Of a stretch of 64,000 bases of DNA, positions 20,698-32,121 are shown in pieces. The stretch's first letter is position 1, and each line of letters opens with the position of its first letter. The position numbers and the translations under genes were made by a program. Source of the DNA: Pholiota molesta (taxonomy: Eukaryota; Basidiomycota; Agaricomycetes; Agaricales; Strophariaceae); assembly GCA_014925825.1 (NCBI GenBank), contig JACGCK010000002.1, forward strand, positions 1,054,001-1,118,000, given 5' to 3'. The notes below the pieces were generated by a model. It ran no database searches, was not told the DNA's origin, and worked only from the letters and a program-made list of their open reading frames with translations.

Positions 20698-22467
20698 ATG
20701 CTCACTTTCTTCTACTTTAGTGCTCTGATTGGTGTCATTTCCATTGTCTCAATTTTTCTGGACGAGAACAGAATCCCAAACCGTAGTATCGCGCCCACAA
20801 ATGACTTGAACACTACCGTTGTCATTCTGAACTGGTCACGACCATTCAATATCAATAAAATCATCTCGATGATTTGTGAAAACCTTCTGAAGATGTCATT
20901 CACAGCGTCATAATCTGGAATAACAATCCAAAACCGATGTCCTTCGAGGTGCGCCATCAACATGGTATGATTTTAGAAAATGAAATCCAAGTTATTGCAG
21001 AATAATTTCTCAGATACTTCATGTCCAAAATCACGCATTCGCATCATTAATTCTGCAGAAAATCTGTATTTTCAGGCGCGATATATGGCCTGTGCTGAAG
21101 CTACCACCCCCTATTGTTTTATTCAGGTGAGTATCTTCTCATTCTCTTTGTAGGTCCATCAGAGTCAAAATAATTGTAATATTGTTAGGATGACGATTAC
21201 TTGATTCTTCCAGAGATTATTCGGGCTCTAGCTCATCGTATCAATGACACCCCAGACTCCGACCCTTCAATTCATTTGCAACCTGCACACGAGATGCTTT
21301 CTAGTGAACTGCGAACAATTCTCATAGATCAAACGGTGCATACAACATTTGCGTGGTTGGGATATGGCACTATTATTAAGCGCTCGCGCGCGGTCGACTT
21401 CTTGTCGTTACTAAATGCCTTGAATCTTTCTGACGACCAACATAAGATGGCGGACAACTATTTCACCATCCTGAGCAATGAAATTCCGGAAAGATGGTTC
21501 GATGCTGGGATCGAACTTGGTGGTGGCCAGCCATTTACAGTTGGTACAGAAGGGGAGCAGAGAAATAATCAACACATTGTTCGTCTTTTTACTTTTGTTC
21601 CCCATAATGTCTCATGCTAACACATGTTGGACCTAAAGATAGAAGCTTCCAAAATATTGGAATCCATTAAAACCTATCAAGTCACATTGGGTAATGCCAC
21701 CGAACAAAAGTTTCCCTATGTCGAGTTCCAGCCACGTTCTCTGCCTGTATCGATCATTTCGCGAGCGCCTTGCCATGGCAGAACTTGTGTCTTCGAAACT
21801 TCGATAAAGCTGCTTCCTGACAGCGTCTACGACGTCCCGACTCCCTCCGTATCGGATATCCTTGATTTCGAAACACAACGACAACGGAGGTTAGGGGAAC
21901 GGAAGATATCGGAATATATACGCTTCCCGCCTTCGAACGCCGTCGATGGACATGCGTCTCGGCCTTTCGAAGCCCTGAAAGTGGGTCATATCTTGATGTA
22001 TGTTATGTTTTTCTCAACAGCTTTCGTTCTTGGGTATACATAGATGCCAAACGGGGCGAGTGGATTTCGCTGGATCTCACGCGCCGACATCTCTATGATA
22101 AGTTGGAACTTGTCCTGGAAGTTGATCAGCAAATGGAAGCCGTCCTCCATAAGTCCGTGTATGAATCATCAGAAGATGGTGCGATTTGGGTGCGTTTCGA
22201 TCGTTTCGTCTACCACGCGATGAATCGCGTGTTGCTCCTCAGGCTCACATAATTGTCCCCATACATTCATCTATGCAGGATGCGTGGAAGCAAGAAGTCA
22301 ATTGTACGAGCGTTTTCCAGGAGGAAGAGTCTCCGTTAAGGATTTCTCGACTCACTTCTTGCACTAATTTTGCTGAGAATGTTCGCGCGCGTTATTTTCG
22401 AGTGCGCTTAACCGCGGACGTGGACTGCAAGTGGAACATTCACGAAGTCTATATTAGCGCAACATAG
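20698..22467 (+). CDS. Type II membrane glycosyltransferase-like protein with a discoidin-like C-terminus
   Basis: Substrate unknown. An N-terminal signal anchor (MLTFFYFSALIGVISIVSIF) is followed by TTVVILNWSRPFNINKI and VIWNNNPKP, a GT-A-fold nucleotide-sugar pattern like GT64/GT2, then YCFIQDDDYL with the Asp-rich metal site, and LQPAHEML and HTTFAWLGYGTIIKRS. A later AVDG and GEWISLDLT pattern, ending ARYFRVRLTADVDCKWNIHEVYI, resembles an F5/8C (discoidin) beta-sandwich. Exons: 20698..20948, 21014..21126, 21189..21578, 21639 to about 21953 or 21980, 22021..22189, 22279..22467. The frame is one base short near 20889 and 20948, and the junction at 21954-22020 is ambiguous. Similar uncharacterised proteins exist in agaricomycetes; the sugar donor cannot be told. 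Confidence 0.6.
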
Positions 22468-23256
22468 TACAAGGTGTCTTCTTTTTTGTCATCGTATACG
22501 ATAATTTTGTTTACATGCCTCGTTTTTCTCTTTCTAGAAAGCTTCTCGTACAAAAATAACTGTGGTGGCATTGTGCTGTAACTTACTTCTCAAGGTCAAC
22601 CACGTCAATTATTAGGTGCAAAAGAAGGCTGACAGATACATGTCAAAGTAAAGATCAGTTCTCTCAGCAGCTGCTGGGAATATTCTACACTTCAATAACT
22701 TGAACGGACTGGTTATGCGAGATAAAATGTACCCCTATGTGATACCTTCGAGGTCCAGATGCCTTTGGTCGTGGGATCGTGCTTATTTTTATTGCTATTA
22801 CTCGGACTTACACTGTCGACTTTTTCAGCCAACGCGTGAAGCGGTTCTTTTTTTTGCGTTTCCTGATGCTGAGAGACTGCAAGACCTTCATCAGACTGCA
22901 TTTTGACGGTCAAATGCGATCAAAGTGCACCATCAAGGACACATTACGGGCGCTTGGCGTCGGCGGAATTTGAAGGCCTAAGAAAAGGACGCGTTCATAG
23001 ATATGAGTTGGTTGAGTATGATAGCATATTTATCGAATAGGAAGATTGGAGGGTATGTGGTTGGGCATGTATTGGGCATGTAGCAAGACGGAATTTATTT
23101 AGCAGCCAATCAACGCCGCGGGGTTGATCGTCTCCGCTTACGTCATTGCCAGGAGGCCCCTGCAAGGGCCGCACGCTCGCGTGCGGCGATGAGCTCTTAC
23201 GCCGCTCACTCCCTCCCTTTGAACTCATTCTATACCCCAGTGATACCCTGGCTCTC
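22468..23256. other. Intergenic region, 0.8 kb
   Basis: 3' flank of the glycosyltransferase-like gene and promoter of the NIPSNAP gene. Short frames on both strands at 22713-22973 have no family features and no consensus splice partners. No RNA gene or repeat recognised. Confidence 0.5.
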
Positions 23257-24450
23257 ATGTTAGCCTCTGTTGTTCGGCGCTCAGCTATACCTAGCGGGCT
23301 TGGTTCTGCTAAACGTGGAATCTCAGTGCAGGCAAGTGTGGGGTAGGGTGGATCAATTGGACTACGAGATCTCATGTTCGTTGGCAGTCGTTGTTGCACG
23401 GTTCACCTGAAGCAAAGAAGGCCGGGGACCTTGAAGTTCAGCAGCATTCACGAATTGTAGGAAGGGGGAAATACATCCATGGCTTTGAGAGTGAGTTTCA
23501 TTGGGTGCTTTGCTTCTTTCCCTTACTGAGCTCGAGGTTCCAGCGCACCGTGTCAAGCCAGACAAGAGGGAAGAGTACAAGAAAGCTGCGTGAGTGTCTA
23601 TGATTATTCTTATGGTGTTGACCTTCTGAAAGTGGCGTTCCGTAGCGAGCGGTATTACAAAGGCATCCAGGAGGACTCACAGTTGCATGTCAAACTAAGT
23701 GGGAACTGGGAAACTCTCGTCGGTGATCAAGAGACCTTCCTCCATATCCTTGAATACGAGAATTATGCTGGCTATGATAAGACGGTGCAACTTGTCAAAT
23801 CTTCGGAGGTATGTTCGAGTTTGTTTCGACCTGGCGCTGTGATTGCTCATAATGGAAACTACCTTGTAGCATTATGAGAACTACAAGGCCATGTTGCCGT
23901 TCCTGACCTCACGGACAACCCAACTCAATCAGGAGTTTGCAATCCTACCCACTGCTCCACCCCATGCTGAGGGAGGGATATTTGAACTAAGGACTTACCA
24001 ACTCAAGCCAGGGACTCTCCTTGAGTGGGAAAATACATGGTAACGCGCTCACCGCATCTTCCCGTGTTCTGATCCTGACCTGTTCCTAACTCTCTAGGAG
24101 AAGAGGCATTGAAGCACGTCGCAAATCCGTCGCCCCCGTGGGTGCATGGTTCTCTCAAGTTGGACGACTTCATGAGGTTCACCATATGTGGCAATATCCG
24201 TTAGTCCGGCCCGATTCATCTTGTCGGTGGTACTCTGGCTGAGATGTAACATTTAGGAACCTCCAAACGCGGAAAGAAATCCGAGAAAAGGCGTGGCAAA
24301 TCGATGGATGGGCGGAAACAGTTTCGAAGGTGAGTGCATGCCTCAGTTCTCAGGCAATGACATGCTGAGGATATTTTCTAGACGGCGCAACTTGCGAAAA
24401 CAATGGATGCACATATTCTCTCCCCACTATCATTCAGTCCTCTCAAATAA
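23257..24450 (+). CDS. NIPSNAP family mitochondrial protein
   Basis: Mitochondrial ferredoxin-like (dimeric alpha-beta barrel) protein; the animal members sense mitochondrial damage. Model: 23257..23331, 23388..23490, 23544..23589, 23646..23808, 23870..24039, 24098..24199, 24257..24329, 24382..24450, 266 aa, phases consistent. The start MLASVVRRSAIPSGLGSAKRG is presequence-like. Family blocks: KYIHGFE, HRVKPDKREEYKKAAERYY, LSGNWETLVGDQETFLHILEY, IFELRTYQLKPGTLLEWE, VGAWFSQVGRLHEVHHMWQY, then LQTRKEIREKAW. The first intron (23332..23387) is GC-AG with donor GCAAGT. Next to the frame-broken genes this one is clean, which helps date the errors to the assembly. Confidence 0.92.
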
Positions 24451-24491
24451 GGTGTCCTATGTATCTATCATCCCCAATTAGCAGGACTATA

Positions 24492-24836
24492 TCATTGCAT
24501 CCCTAGCCTTCTTATGACACAGATTAAGACAGTGAGAGCCGCAAATCCAGATTGAACCTGATGCAGTCCCATGACTTTTAATGTGCTGAGGATCGGCGAG
24601 TCGAGAGATAACGCTGATATGTTGCGAACAAGGTTATTACGACACCTGTGTCTCACACTGTGCCTTCGACGTTCCCTGTTGGATTTGACGCTCCCAGGAA
24701 AAATGGCGAAGGTTGAGTAATCGGCACGGTGGAGCGCGAAGAGAGTGGGTTTACCGGAGTCATCAAGCTCGGGACGTGGGCGGAAGAGAGCCTCGGAAAA
24801 GAGGTCTGGGAGGATGTGGTAGCGCGAGGCTGACAT
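24492..24836 (-). CDS. Hypothetical 114-aa reading frame
   Basis: Not recognised. Single open frame beginning MSASRYHILPDLFSEALFRP, moderately charged, with no signal peptide, membrane segment or known motif. It lies between the NIPSNAP stop and the zinc-cluster gene on the opposite strand. The first 55 residues have protein-like composition; the rest is Arg/Ser-rich and could be untranslated. It could be chance. Confidence 0.2.
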   Translation of the reverse strand: MSASRYHILPDLFSEALFRPRPELDDSGKPTLFALHRADYSTFAIFPGSVKSNRERRRHSVRHRCRNNLVRNISALSLDSPILSTLKVMGLHQVQSGFAALTVLICVIRRLGMQ

Positions 24837-25076
24837 TTTGTGGTTACAAATAGGACCTTCTGACCACGGAGATGAAGTAAGTACAAGCTAGTAGGAATGT
24901 CGTCAGTCCATCAGTGTGTGAAAACTTGATTGCCGGCGGTTCGAGGAACGGCGGCCTACCGCGCTCACTGATCGAGCGTTCCTCACGTGCGCGTCTCGCG
25001 TCTCAGAACTCTCCACTTCTGACTCCAGCCCTCAGCGCTTTTTCTCTCTTCTTAACTATCACCACCGCTACGCATC

Positions 25077-28000
25077 ATGGAGTCCTGGCACGACACTGAC
25101 CCCTCCGAAGACGATGGGCATCACAATGAGGATCCCCAGGCTTCCTCTCGGAAGCGGAGCAGTCGCGGTCCGTGGTGTATTGCTGAAAGCTACGCTCCTC
25201 ACTTTCTGACATTCCATTCCAGCTTGTGATCAATGCCGGAAAACAAAAAGCAAATGCGAGAGGGCTAGACCCGACTCGAAAGTATGCAAGAGTTGTGCAT
25301 TGACGGGCACAGGTGAATAATTTTCGGCGCCATTGATTGTGTATGTCTTAATCATCGCTATCCTTAGAGTGCACATTTTTGGGTATGTGATATCTACCTT
25401 AGCCTGTCTATCGTTGCTGAATACAACTTTTGTCATCACTTAGGCCCTAGCTACAAGCGTGGTCCTCCGAAAGGCTACATTCACGCCATAGAGCAACGAT
25501 GGCATCAAGTCGAGGCGCTATTGGGAGCTATTCTCCAATGTCCCGATCCTCGAGTCCAGAGTGTGGTTGCTGAAATGCGGCAAGACGACCTTGCTAGGGA
25601 GATTTTAGGCCGCGTTGATTCTGGACCATATGTATGTCCCATTATCTCGAACGTAATATTTCGCTGCTTAATCGTTACAGGGTCCATCGGGGCGGAAAGC
25701 ACAGCCTGCGGACGCTACAAAGGAGGACTTCTTCGCCTCCATCCTCAGAAGCAATAATGAGGCCGCTCATGTTGATTCTTCAAGAGCCCGCAGGCAGTCA
25801 GAGTATCCAGGGAAATAGTATCTTCTAATCAAGGTAAGTCGTTTTGTATAGCCTTATCTGCATTTGCTAACATCTATCAAGACCATGGTCTTTCTGTCGT
25901 CCCTACTAAGGAATGGCAAGATAATTTGTCAAAACGACTCGCATTCGGGCCTAGTCCGGGCACGAGTACTCATTTACCTGATGATCAGGGTCTTCCTGCA
26001 TCACGGAGAAGAAGACTTAATACCAATAATAATCAGCTGCCGACAAATTGGAACAGCCTCTATACTATTGATCCAACACCTGGTATGCACCTCACATCGA
26101 TTATTAATACGCGATTAACGATGTTCCAGAAAATGACGATTTTAAAAGTGCCTCTGAAGGGATGGGACAGTTATCCCTTGATGAAAATCAGGAGGTAATT
26201 GACACTTCAATCGATGGACAATCACCCACATTGACATTTCCACGCAGGTGCGGTTCCACGGTCAAGCGAGTGGATTACATCTTCTTGGTCGGAACGAGCG
26301 CACGGATGATCGCATAGACGGGGGCATATGGTGGGTTTGTTAGGGTATCCTGGCAGTTATAATTTCTCACTTCCGCGGTCTCCAGGCGTTTGCCAATGGC
26401 CAGAGTTTGGCCTGCCTCCAAATTTGGAATCCAAACCTATCCCTCCGCTTCGGGACAAATTAATATTGAACTGCCGCCGCAACATCTACAAGATCGCCTT
26501 ATTGAACTTTATTTTAACAATATACATCCAGTGTTCCCTGTAATACATAAGACACGCTTCTTAACGGAGTATCGCCACAGGTGAGTTTTTTTACCTCCCT
26601 TCACAGTGCTTCTTGTGCTGACTATTGGTGTTCTAGAATAAGGTCAGTTAGATGTGATACATGTCGTGCAAGTTCTGATTAAGTATCACAGTGATGGCGT
26701 CGACTTCAGAGACTCTCCGAGTTCGCATTCGGCCTCATCATATTCCTCGCCTAGACCAGAGCCGACGCAAGAAGTGACTCGGTTATTATTATTCTCTATA
26801 TTCGCTGTTGCTGCTCGGTTCATCGAGGAGGACGATCTTCCCCAAGACAACAGGATGTGGGACGCGGGATGCAACTATCTGGATAGTGCGCGCAGTGTCC
26901 TCAGTTCGTCATATCTACTTTGCGTCACATTCCTTGCGACTGATTATTCGATAGTGAAAGTTTTCCACATCGCTCGACCATCAACAGTACAAGCGCTACT
27001 GCTTCTAGGCTACAGGGAGTTTGGGATAGGCTCTATGGAGCAAGGTTGGATATTCATCGGTATGCCTATATTTTCATTATCTTGGATGCATCGGCCAAAT
27101 TGATGCCGCAAAATAGGGATGGGTATTCGAATGGTGGGCTACTTTCCCTCGAGGAGGTAAAGTTCTATGTGATCTGACTACCTCCCTCAATAGGCGTTCG
27201 ATCTTGGATTAAACTGTGATTCCTCGAAATGGAAGATGCATGGGCACGACCTGTTTTCTAGCGATGAAACACAAACTCGGCGACAAATTTGGTGGGCCTG
27301 TGTTCTAACGGATAGATACGGGTCCGTATATATGGGTCTGTTGATTTTTTTGCCCAATGTCGGTGACTTTTCTGACCGCAATCTAGGCCGGCCAACGATG
27401 ATCAAGGATGAAGATTTCGAGACAGCATTACCAAATGTTGATCCAGTGAGTCAAGTCCTCGATTGTGTGACCGAAGCCCACAATCTAAATCACCATATCA
27501 GGCTGAAGATCGACAACCGTGGCAACCTGGGTTGACGAAAGATAACATTCCTTACGGCCCCGTACCATGTCGAGTTATGAGCGCCTTCTGCGCCACATCC
27601 AGGCTAGGTAAGTGCATATTTGAAATAATCTTATTTGGAAGGTGCTGACTATGTCTCAGCCGTCATCCTGGGAGCAATAGTGACGCAAATCTATCCAGTG
27701 CGGTCAATAGGGAACAAGTCCAAGCAAGCTATGCTGGCTGATCTGGAGAGTCGATTAGATCAGTGGTATATTACCTTGCCGGATGAACTTCAGTACGACG
27801 GATCAAGCAAGAGATACACGCCACCGCCGCAGATTCTATTCTTGCATCTTCGATACTGGGGCGCAGTCTTGATACTTCATCGTGCTTTGTGAGTCTGTTC
27901 ATCATTTTTTGACGGCGTTGATACTGACTGCCTGAAGTATACCCAACTGGAAGGGGTAAGCTACTCACAGGCTAATGTTTCATGAAGGAGTTGTGGCTGA

Positions 28001-29045
28001 TCGTCCGATTAGATACTCTGAAGTGGCACACAGATCAACTATCGGAACACGAGCGCTTGATCTCTCTCACGCAGCCGCATGCCATGTTGCGTCAATAGGT
28101 AATACATTCGTGTGCTAATCAATGTGTAGGAGCTCAATGTTGGGTTTGTAGTGACAGCCTACCGTGAAACATTTACAATGAAGAGGTCCTCACCGTTTTT
28201 GACATCGTATTTGTTTGGTGCAGGGTACGTTTTTCATCTCTTTCAAGGAGTCTTCTAGCATTTGACCTGAGGAATGATATAGAATTATGCATGTATTAAC
28301 ATGTGAGATTCATTATGGTTAAATGATTTTTTAGCTTCGAAACTGACTTTAATATAGTAACTATACGCCCAGACAACGTTGAAGCCAGCCATGCTCTCCA
28401 ACAATGTATGGTTTCCCTAAAGGAGATGGCAGTGGGTATCAGCGGTTATGAAGCAATGTCCCCGATGATTAACGCTATTTGTAGATTGTTTGGCCTAGTG
28501 CCTCACGAGCATGGGAGCTACTTAATGGTGTGCAACTCCGGACCCACGCCCCCCCACCGGCAGAGTTTCAGCCGCACTATCAGAACATAGATCGAAACAA
28601 AAGAGGAGCCCAGGATGCGTTTGGGGAGGACAACCGTCCCGATTACCCAGCCCATGAGGTCTTTGCACCCGCAGGAGCGCCCGAGACTACAGGCGGCGGG
28701 AGCCTCCAGCACGAGACGGGCGTGCAGGACGTGAGCACTCGATTAATGGCCCATATGCTCGGTTTGGAAATTCCTGGCGTCGAGCCATCAACTTCTTATT
28801 TTCCCGGATATGAGTGGTGGCCCCGGATCCAAGGAAACGGTGCTTCGCAGCAGCAGCAACAGCAGCAGCAGGCGCCGTCTCAGACGGGCGCGTATCCGGG
28901 CGGGGCGGAATTCTCGGCGGCGGAAATGCAGAGGATGGAGCAGAGCCTGTCTGTGGGCGGGACGAACTGGGTGCCCACCGCGACGACTGATTACACCGCG
29001 GCGAATCTGAACTACACGTATGATTTCGGGCAGTATGGGGTGTGA
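25077..29045 (+). CDS. Zn2Cys6 fungal transcription factor with Fungal_trans domain
   Basis: DNA-binding regulator of unknown target. The zinc cluster is built across three exons: ACDQCRKTKSKC (exon 2, from 25223), KVCKSCALTGT, then ECTFLG from a 15-nt exon (25368..25382), followed by PSYKRGPPKGYIHAIEQR. The middle homology region has HPVFPVIHKTRFL, LLLFSIFAVAARF, RPSTVQALLLLGYREFGIGS, TRRQIWWACVLTDRYGSVYM and GRPTMIKDEDFETALPNVD, typical of Fungal_trans (PF04082). The C-terminus has a poly-Gln run and an acidic/Tyr-rich tail. I fit about 20 exons, including 6-nt (26637..26642), 15-nt, 17-nt (27117..27133) and 18-nt (27938..27955) exons. One base is missing near 25786. Confidence 0.87.
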
Positions 29046-29292
29046 AGAAAAGCTAATTTAGATATGATACTTGATTTATCTGTAGTTCTATGTAGTTGTT
29101 GTGTATTATGGTAACACGATAAGCATCTGATGGACTGGGCGATCAAACTAAATTGAACACAATGGGAAAGTGAATTACATAACGGCCTCACCTGAAGCGT
29201 ATGTGATCGCAATCATCTTGGACCTTCGTGGACCCACGATTGACGATTTCCCACTTGTTTGGCCGACGTTGTCCTCAGCGCTAACCACCACC
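29046..29292. promoter_or_regulatory. Intergenic region before the forkhead gene
   Basis: 247 bp holding the 3' end of the zinc-cluster gene and the forkhead promoter. Nothing distinct seen. Confidence 0.4.
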
Positions 29293-31470
29293 ATGTCCCA
29301 CCTCCACGAAATCCTCAACCACATCCCCAGCCGTCCCCAGTCCTCAAAGCATGTCCATCTTATTTTTTTCAGAGCGCCCACCTTTGCTAACTCCGTACAT
29401 TCGCCAGATTACCCGACACGGCTCCTGTCGTGGACCAACTGGAGATTTCGTCGTCCGCTGAAGACGATATCTCGGGCTTCGAAGACGACGAAGTTGACGA
29501 GCTCGACGAGGAAAGCGAAGACGATCTCGACTTCTATGACGAGGAGCCATCGTCCGCGACGCCTCCTGCCAGTGCGGCAGCTACGGAGCAGCACAGCAGT
29601 GTTCCCCCACTTCATACCGTGGAAAACTTAAACGGGCCAAAATGGAACCTAAAACAGATACATTTCCAATGCGCCAGGATGAAAAGCGGGCAGAGCCAGC
29701 GCCGAGGCGAAAACATGAAAAACACGACCGGAAGATCGACCTAGGGCTCCACGATCACAAGGCACATGCTGACTGCCCTGACACCCTGGCCTGCCTCCCC
29801 GATACCCATGGCCGCCCGCAACACACGCTTCCCGTTATTCTGCGCTGTGCCATTCTTGGGAGTCCACGAAAGCGTCTGACTATTCGTGAAATATACGCCA
29901 CTATGGAATCCAAATACCCATATTATAAAACGGCCGGCCAAACGTGGAAGGTATCTATTTTGCGTAGACCTCATATATTCAACACATGTGTTGATTATTG
30001 TTGCGTTTTTGTTTTGAATAGCAATCCGTTCGCCACCACCTTTCGTTGAATCGACTTTTTGAGAGGCAGCCTCGGCCTGTCACAGATCCCGGGTTTGGCT
30101 CATATTGGACTGTTAATTTAGCGGCTCCGCCAGGCACCAAGCGGCCGCGCAAAAGAGGAAGGCCCAACAAAGATGCTCTTGAAGGGACTGTTTCGAAGAA
30201 GTCGGGCAACCACAAAGCATATTCAGGATCCCAACCTCAGTTAGACTCCCAACCCGTAAAATTCCAATTCCAACCCCAATCACACCCACCACCACCACCT
30301 CCGCCTCTCCCTCAACCCCAGGTTAACACGCTAACTCCTCGCGCATCTGCTCCTCACCATCATCATGCTTTGCTACCGATGCCACCACGACGTTCATCAC
30401 CTTTGCCTCAATATCGTTCACCGCCGCCATCGCATCCACCACAAATGCAGTCCACGCCAACAATCATATCGCTACAACCGCATCCGAGTCCACCGCCTCC
30501 CCAGTCTAAATCCCAGCATCATCAAAATCAATACCAACAGCATAATTATTCTCATCCCAACCAAAATCATCGTCAATCTATTACTTATCAATCACCAGCA
30601 CATATTTCGCTACCACCTCCCGAGCAACCGCATTCGTCATCTTCATCACCGTTAGTACCACCGCCACCACCACCACCGCCTTCACATCACGCACATCTTC
30701 ATTACCAACAATATCCACGACAAGATAGTTATCATCCGCATCAGCATCCAGACCAGCATCAGCATGCCCAGTATTCCACGTCTCAGCAGCCATCTCAGAA
30801 TCCATCTGGATATTCCTCGTCACTTGGAGCTTCTCATAATCATTCACTACCGCCTCGACAACATGATCTTCATCGACAGTCATCAATAACCTATCCTCAA
30901 CGGAAGGCTCCGACACATCTTCCTATCAGCTCAGCCCGAGAATCAGCATATCAGTTGTCTTCTGCCCGAGGCTCAGAAACAGAAGACAATGCAATGGAGA
31001 TCGACTCTGGCATCCGAAACCGACCAACGGTATCAGATGAGGAAGAATATGAAAGCGAAGAAGACATGAACCATCGCTATCAGCGCCGCCCCGGAGGCAG
31101 CGCTGTCTTTATTCCCAGCAAACCGTCGCCCATCTTTGCCCTTCCGCCATTCTCAGTTCTGAGTCCGCCTCACCGCGACCGCGATGATCTTCTGGAGCAG
31201 ATGCGCCAGGAGATTGCGATGCTCCGGCGCACGTCCGCTGAAGCAGTGTCTACGTCCATCAGGCTTTCCGAGCAGCTGGCGAATGCGAACCTGGAGGTGT
31301 CGCGCTCGCGAGAGGCCGTGAGAGACCTGGAGGACATGCTCCAGGATGAGGCATCGAAGCGCAAGGAAGCTGAGAAGCTGCGCGGCGTCGAGATGGAGCG
31401 TCGCCGGGCAGCGGAGGATGTGCTCAGCGGGACACTCCGGTCGCCGACGCGGGTACGGGCGGCGACGTGA
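29293..31470 (+). CDS. Forkhead transcription factor with AT-hook and C-terminal coiled coil
   Basis: Winged-helix DNA-binding protein. The forkhead core spans the intron 29951..30021: LPVILRCAILGSPRKRLTI, then YPYYKTAGQTWKQSVRHHLS, LNRLFERQPRPVTD and GSYWTVNL, including the helix-3 recognition W-K-x-S-V-R-H-x-L-S. An AT-hook-like KRPRKRGRPNKD follows directly. The N-terminus is very acidic (SGFEDDEVDELDEESEDDLD). The middle is extreme His/Pro/Gln/Ser low complexity (about 30240-30900). The end is a coiled coil (LLEQMRQEIAMLRRTS, then EAVRDLEDMLQDEASKR). The frame breaks near 29638-29641, where one A is missing in AAAA. The first intron uses either a GC donor (29349) or a GT donor (29353) with a frame problem. 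Final exon 30022..31470. Confidence 0.87.
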
Positions 31471-32121
31471 TACGTTCATTTCTGGGAAGGCTATCTATTT
31501 AATATTCCCCCACACCATTTTTCTCATGTCAAAGGAGTCAGGATTATCTTTTCTATTTTATTTGTTACGACATCTTCATGCCTCGCTCATATTTCTGTAT
31601 CTTTCACAAGTCTGGCCCTCAGACTCTATCTATACTTCGGTTGGTCATTGGATATGATATGGACGATTTTGCTACGCCAGCCTCTTGATTATTTATATAG
31701 GTCCTATTTATTCGCGGCCTCTACAATTCTCTCTATTTTTATTCTTTTGTTCTTTGTTATCGGTTTTCCTGGGCCAGTGCTTATAGAAACCCTGCATGGA
31801 CTCTGATTTCTATCTCATCAGAAGATAGCCTACATTTTTACATAGCCTCTCATAGCCTCCGGTTTTCTCTCTCCATTCTGAGAAGCCTTTGCGGTATCCC
31901 ATCTGTCGTGGATTGGAGTCATAAATTGGACTATGTACTCTGGGCATCTATAATTATGGCCATTACGGCGTCATCGCGGTTATAGCGGCTCTTCGGGGGT
32001 GGGAAAAGTACCCGGTGATCTTAATTTAGCGACGGAGTGATGCGCAACAAGTACAAGCACAGCCAAACATACTTTTTCAAGTTTTGATCAGGCTGAGAGC
32101 TGAGCAGATCCACCGATTTCC
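31471..32121. other. Intergenic region, 0.65 kb
   Basis: T-rich 3' flank of the forkhead gene up to about 31950, then mixed sequence before UTP13. No coding exon or RNA gene recognised. Confidence 0.55.

Noticed and set aside
21998..22020. 23-nt intron with perfect GTATGT donor and CAACAG acceptor in the glycosyltransferase-like gene
   Set aside because: Too short to be spliced by known spliceosomes. A longer intron starting at 21954 or 21981, or a base error, explains the junction better.
22779..22973. 64-codon plus-strand frame ending ALGVGGI
   Set aside because: No upstream promoter, signal or splice context and no family resemblance; likely chance in the intergenic region.
24940..24960. 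GGTTCGAGG resembling a tRNA B box
   Set aside because: No acceptor or anticodon stem pairing around it; it lies in a promoter region.
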